Origin: an uncultured Pelagibacteraceae bacterium
GTDB lineage: Bacteria > Pseudomonadota > Alphaproteobacteria > Pelagibacterales > Pelagibacteraceae
DNA length: 36,444 bases
NCBI GenBank assembly: GCA_902550805.1
Contig: CACDAL010000010.1
Location: 1 to 36,444 of the forward strand
Direction: 5' to 3'
The notes beneath the pieces are model-generated. The model searched no databases. It was not told where the DNA came from and saw only the letters and a program-made list of their open reading frames with translations. The stretch's first letter is position 1, and each line of letters starts with the position of its first letter. Positions 35,641-36,444 of this stretch are shown here, piece after piece. A program made the position numbers and the translations under genes.

Positions 35641-35994
35641 TTAAAATTCCAATCCATTTTTTCTTAAAGTTTCTGCAAATATTTTAACTCTACCGTGATA
35701 TTTATAAATTCCTCTATCGAAATATACTTTTTTTATTTTTTTTTCTTGTGCTTTTTTTGCTAAATTTTCCGCAACAATTGCAGAAATTTCAGTTTTTGTT
35801 TTTTTTTGTAATTTTATTTCTTTTTCTAATGATGATGATGTAACCAAAGTCACTTTATTTATATCATCTATAATCTGAGCGCTTATATTTTTTGAAGATC
35901 TAGAAACGCTTAATCTAAATCTATCTCCAGAGCTTACTTTTTTAATTTTTTTTCTAACTCTGTATCTCTTCCTATCTACTGTTGACAACTTCAT
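35641..35994 (-). CDS. rplR: Large ribosomal subunit protein uL18
   Basis: uL18 binds 5S rRNA in the central protuberance. The 117-aa protein has [20 protein letters not shown] (about 25-44), [20 protein letters not shown] helix and the C-terminal [28 protein letters not shown] signature. Length is standard. It overlaps the rplF stop by one base. Confidence 0.97.
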   Translation of the reverse strand: MKLSTVDRKRYRVRKKIKKVSSGDRFRLSVSRSSKNISAQIIDDINKVTLVTSSSLEKEIKLQKKTKTEISAIVAENLAKKAQEKKIKKVYFDRGIYKYHGRVKIFAETLRKNGLEF

Positions 35995-36444
35995 TACTTT
36001 TTCTTTCCTTCTTTTCTTAAGATATATTGGCCTTTTTCCTTAATACCTTTTCCTTTATAAGGTTCGGGTGGTCTTAAACTTTTAATCTTAGAAGCTACCA
36101 TCCCTACTAACTGTTTGTCTGAACCATTAATTTTTATTGTAGTTTGTTTTTCAACAGAAATTTTAATTTCTTCAGGTATATCAAAGATAACTACATGGCT
36201 AAATCCTAATTCCAAACTAAGTTGGTTTCCTTTTAAAGTAGCTCTAAAACCTACTCCACTTAGTTCTAGAATTTTTTCGTATCCTTTGCTTGCTCCAATT
36301 ATTGCATTATTTATTAAACTTCTGTTCATGCCCCATAGTCTTTTTGAATTTTGATCTACTTTTTTTGGTTTAATTGAGACAGCTTTCCCTTCATTTATAT
36401 TTAAGTCAAACATATCTAAATCAATACCTATAGTTTTTTTTCCT
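35994..36444 (-). CDS. rplF: Large ribosomal subunit protein uL6, C-terminal part (cut by window edge)
   Basis: The reading frame enters from the right edge; residues in frame before the internal Met at 36413 ([10 protein letters not shown]) continue the family sequence, so that Met is not the start. About 150 of roughly 177 residues are visible. The second uL6 domain is clear: [59 protein letters not shown] and [10 protein letters not shown] at the end. This is the most upstream visible gene of the ribosomal cluster on the minus strand. Confidence 0.96.
   Translation of the reverse strand, partial: GKKTIGIDLDMFDLNINEGKAVSIKPKKVDQNSKRLWGMNRSLINNAIIGASKGYEKILELSGVGFRATLKGNQLSLELGFSHVVIFDIPEEIKISVEKQTTIKINGSDKQLVGMVASKIKSLRPPEPYKGKGIKEKGQYILRKEGKKK

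Noticed and set aside
35994-36413. A short uL6 starting at the Met at 36413
   Set aside because: The frame stays open to the window edge with family-like residues, so this is a truncation by the window and not a short gene.
1-36444. CRISPR arrays, insertion sequences, prophage or att-site duplication at the tRNA
   Set aside because: No regularly spaced repeats, transposase or integrase frames were seen, and no repeat of the tRNA 3' end was noticed in the flanking sequence.

Overview
The window is a densely packed, very AT-rich piece of bacterial chromosome. It looks like a streamlined marine alphaproteobacterium of the SAR11 (Pelagibacterales) type. That placement is inference from: A/T-dominated codons and Lys/Asn/Ile-rich proteins; gaps between genes that never exceed about 70 bases; the alphaproteobacterial orders ruvX-pyrB-pyrC-plsY-topA and secY-adk-rpsM; a GatCAB amidotransferase; and a complete soxBDAG sarcosine oxidase cluster. 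There are no insertion sequences, phage genes or CRISPR arrays. The only RNA gene seen is one tRNA-Ser(GCU).

Layout from left to right. (1) 1-4439, minus strand: dapA-smpB-folK-spoT-pyrE-pdxJ (pdxJ cut by the left edge), covering lysine/wall precursor synthesis, ribosome rescue, folate, (p)ppGpp, pyrimidine and vitamin B6. (2) 4478-6706, plus: a periplasmic lytic transglycosylase, whose stop codon touches the CCA end of the opposing tRNA-Ser. (3) 6865-11951, plus: soxB-soxD-soxA-soxG, heterotetrameric sarcosine oxidase. (4) 11919-18044, minus: gatC-gatA-gatB, an O-methyltransferase, a TrhO-type tRNA uridine hydroxylase and a MATE exporter, all within 3 nt of each other. (5) 18096-24460, plus: ruvX, pyrB, a pyrC-like gene that lacks its metal-binding His-x-His, plsY, topA and a RidA-family gene. 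(6) 24462-26572, minus: ugd and galU (UDP-glucuronate supply). (7) panC (plus), mgtE (minus), lipB (plus). (8) 29461-36444, minus: a RluC-type pseudouridine synthase, then the distal part of the ribosomal protein cluster (rplQ, rpoA, rpsK, rpsM, adk, secY, rplO, rpsE, rplR, rplF; rplF is cut by the right edge).

Most of the window is ordinary core genome and no large new system was found. The most interesting functional idea is the adjacent O-methyltransferase and trhO pair. TrhO makes 5-hydroxyuridine at tRNA position 34, and a COMT-like methyltransferase (TrmR/YrrM in Bacillus) converts that to 5-methoxyuridine, so the two genes may form a compact wobble-uridine module transcribed with gatCAB. 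The most interesting architectural point is that all five tail-to-tail junctions have at most 1 nt between stops, or overlap. Terminators, if intrinsic, must therefore sit inside the opposing gene; the best case is mgtE, with a hairpin plus T9 inside the Lys-rich end of panC. Other points are a degenerate dihydroorotase, A10-A11 tracts in seven core genes, a short RelA/SpoT protein, and absence of rpmD, rpoZ and dprA from the positions where relatives often carry them.
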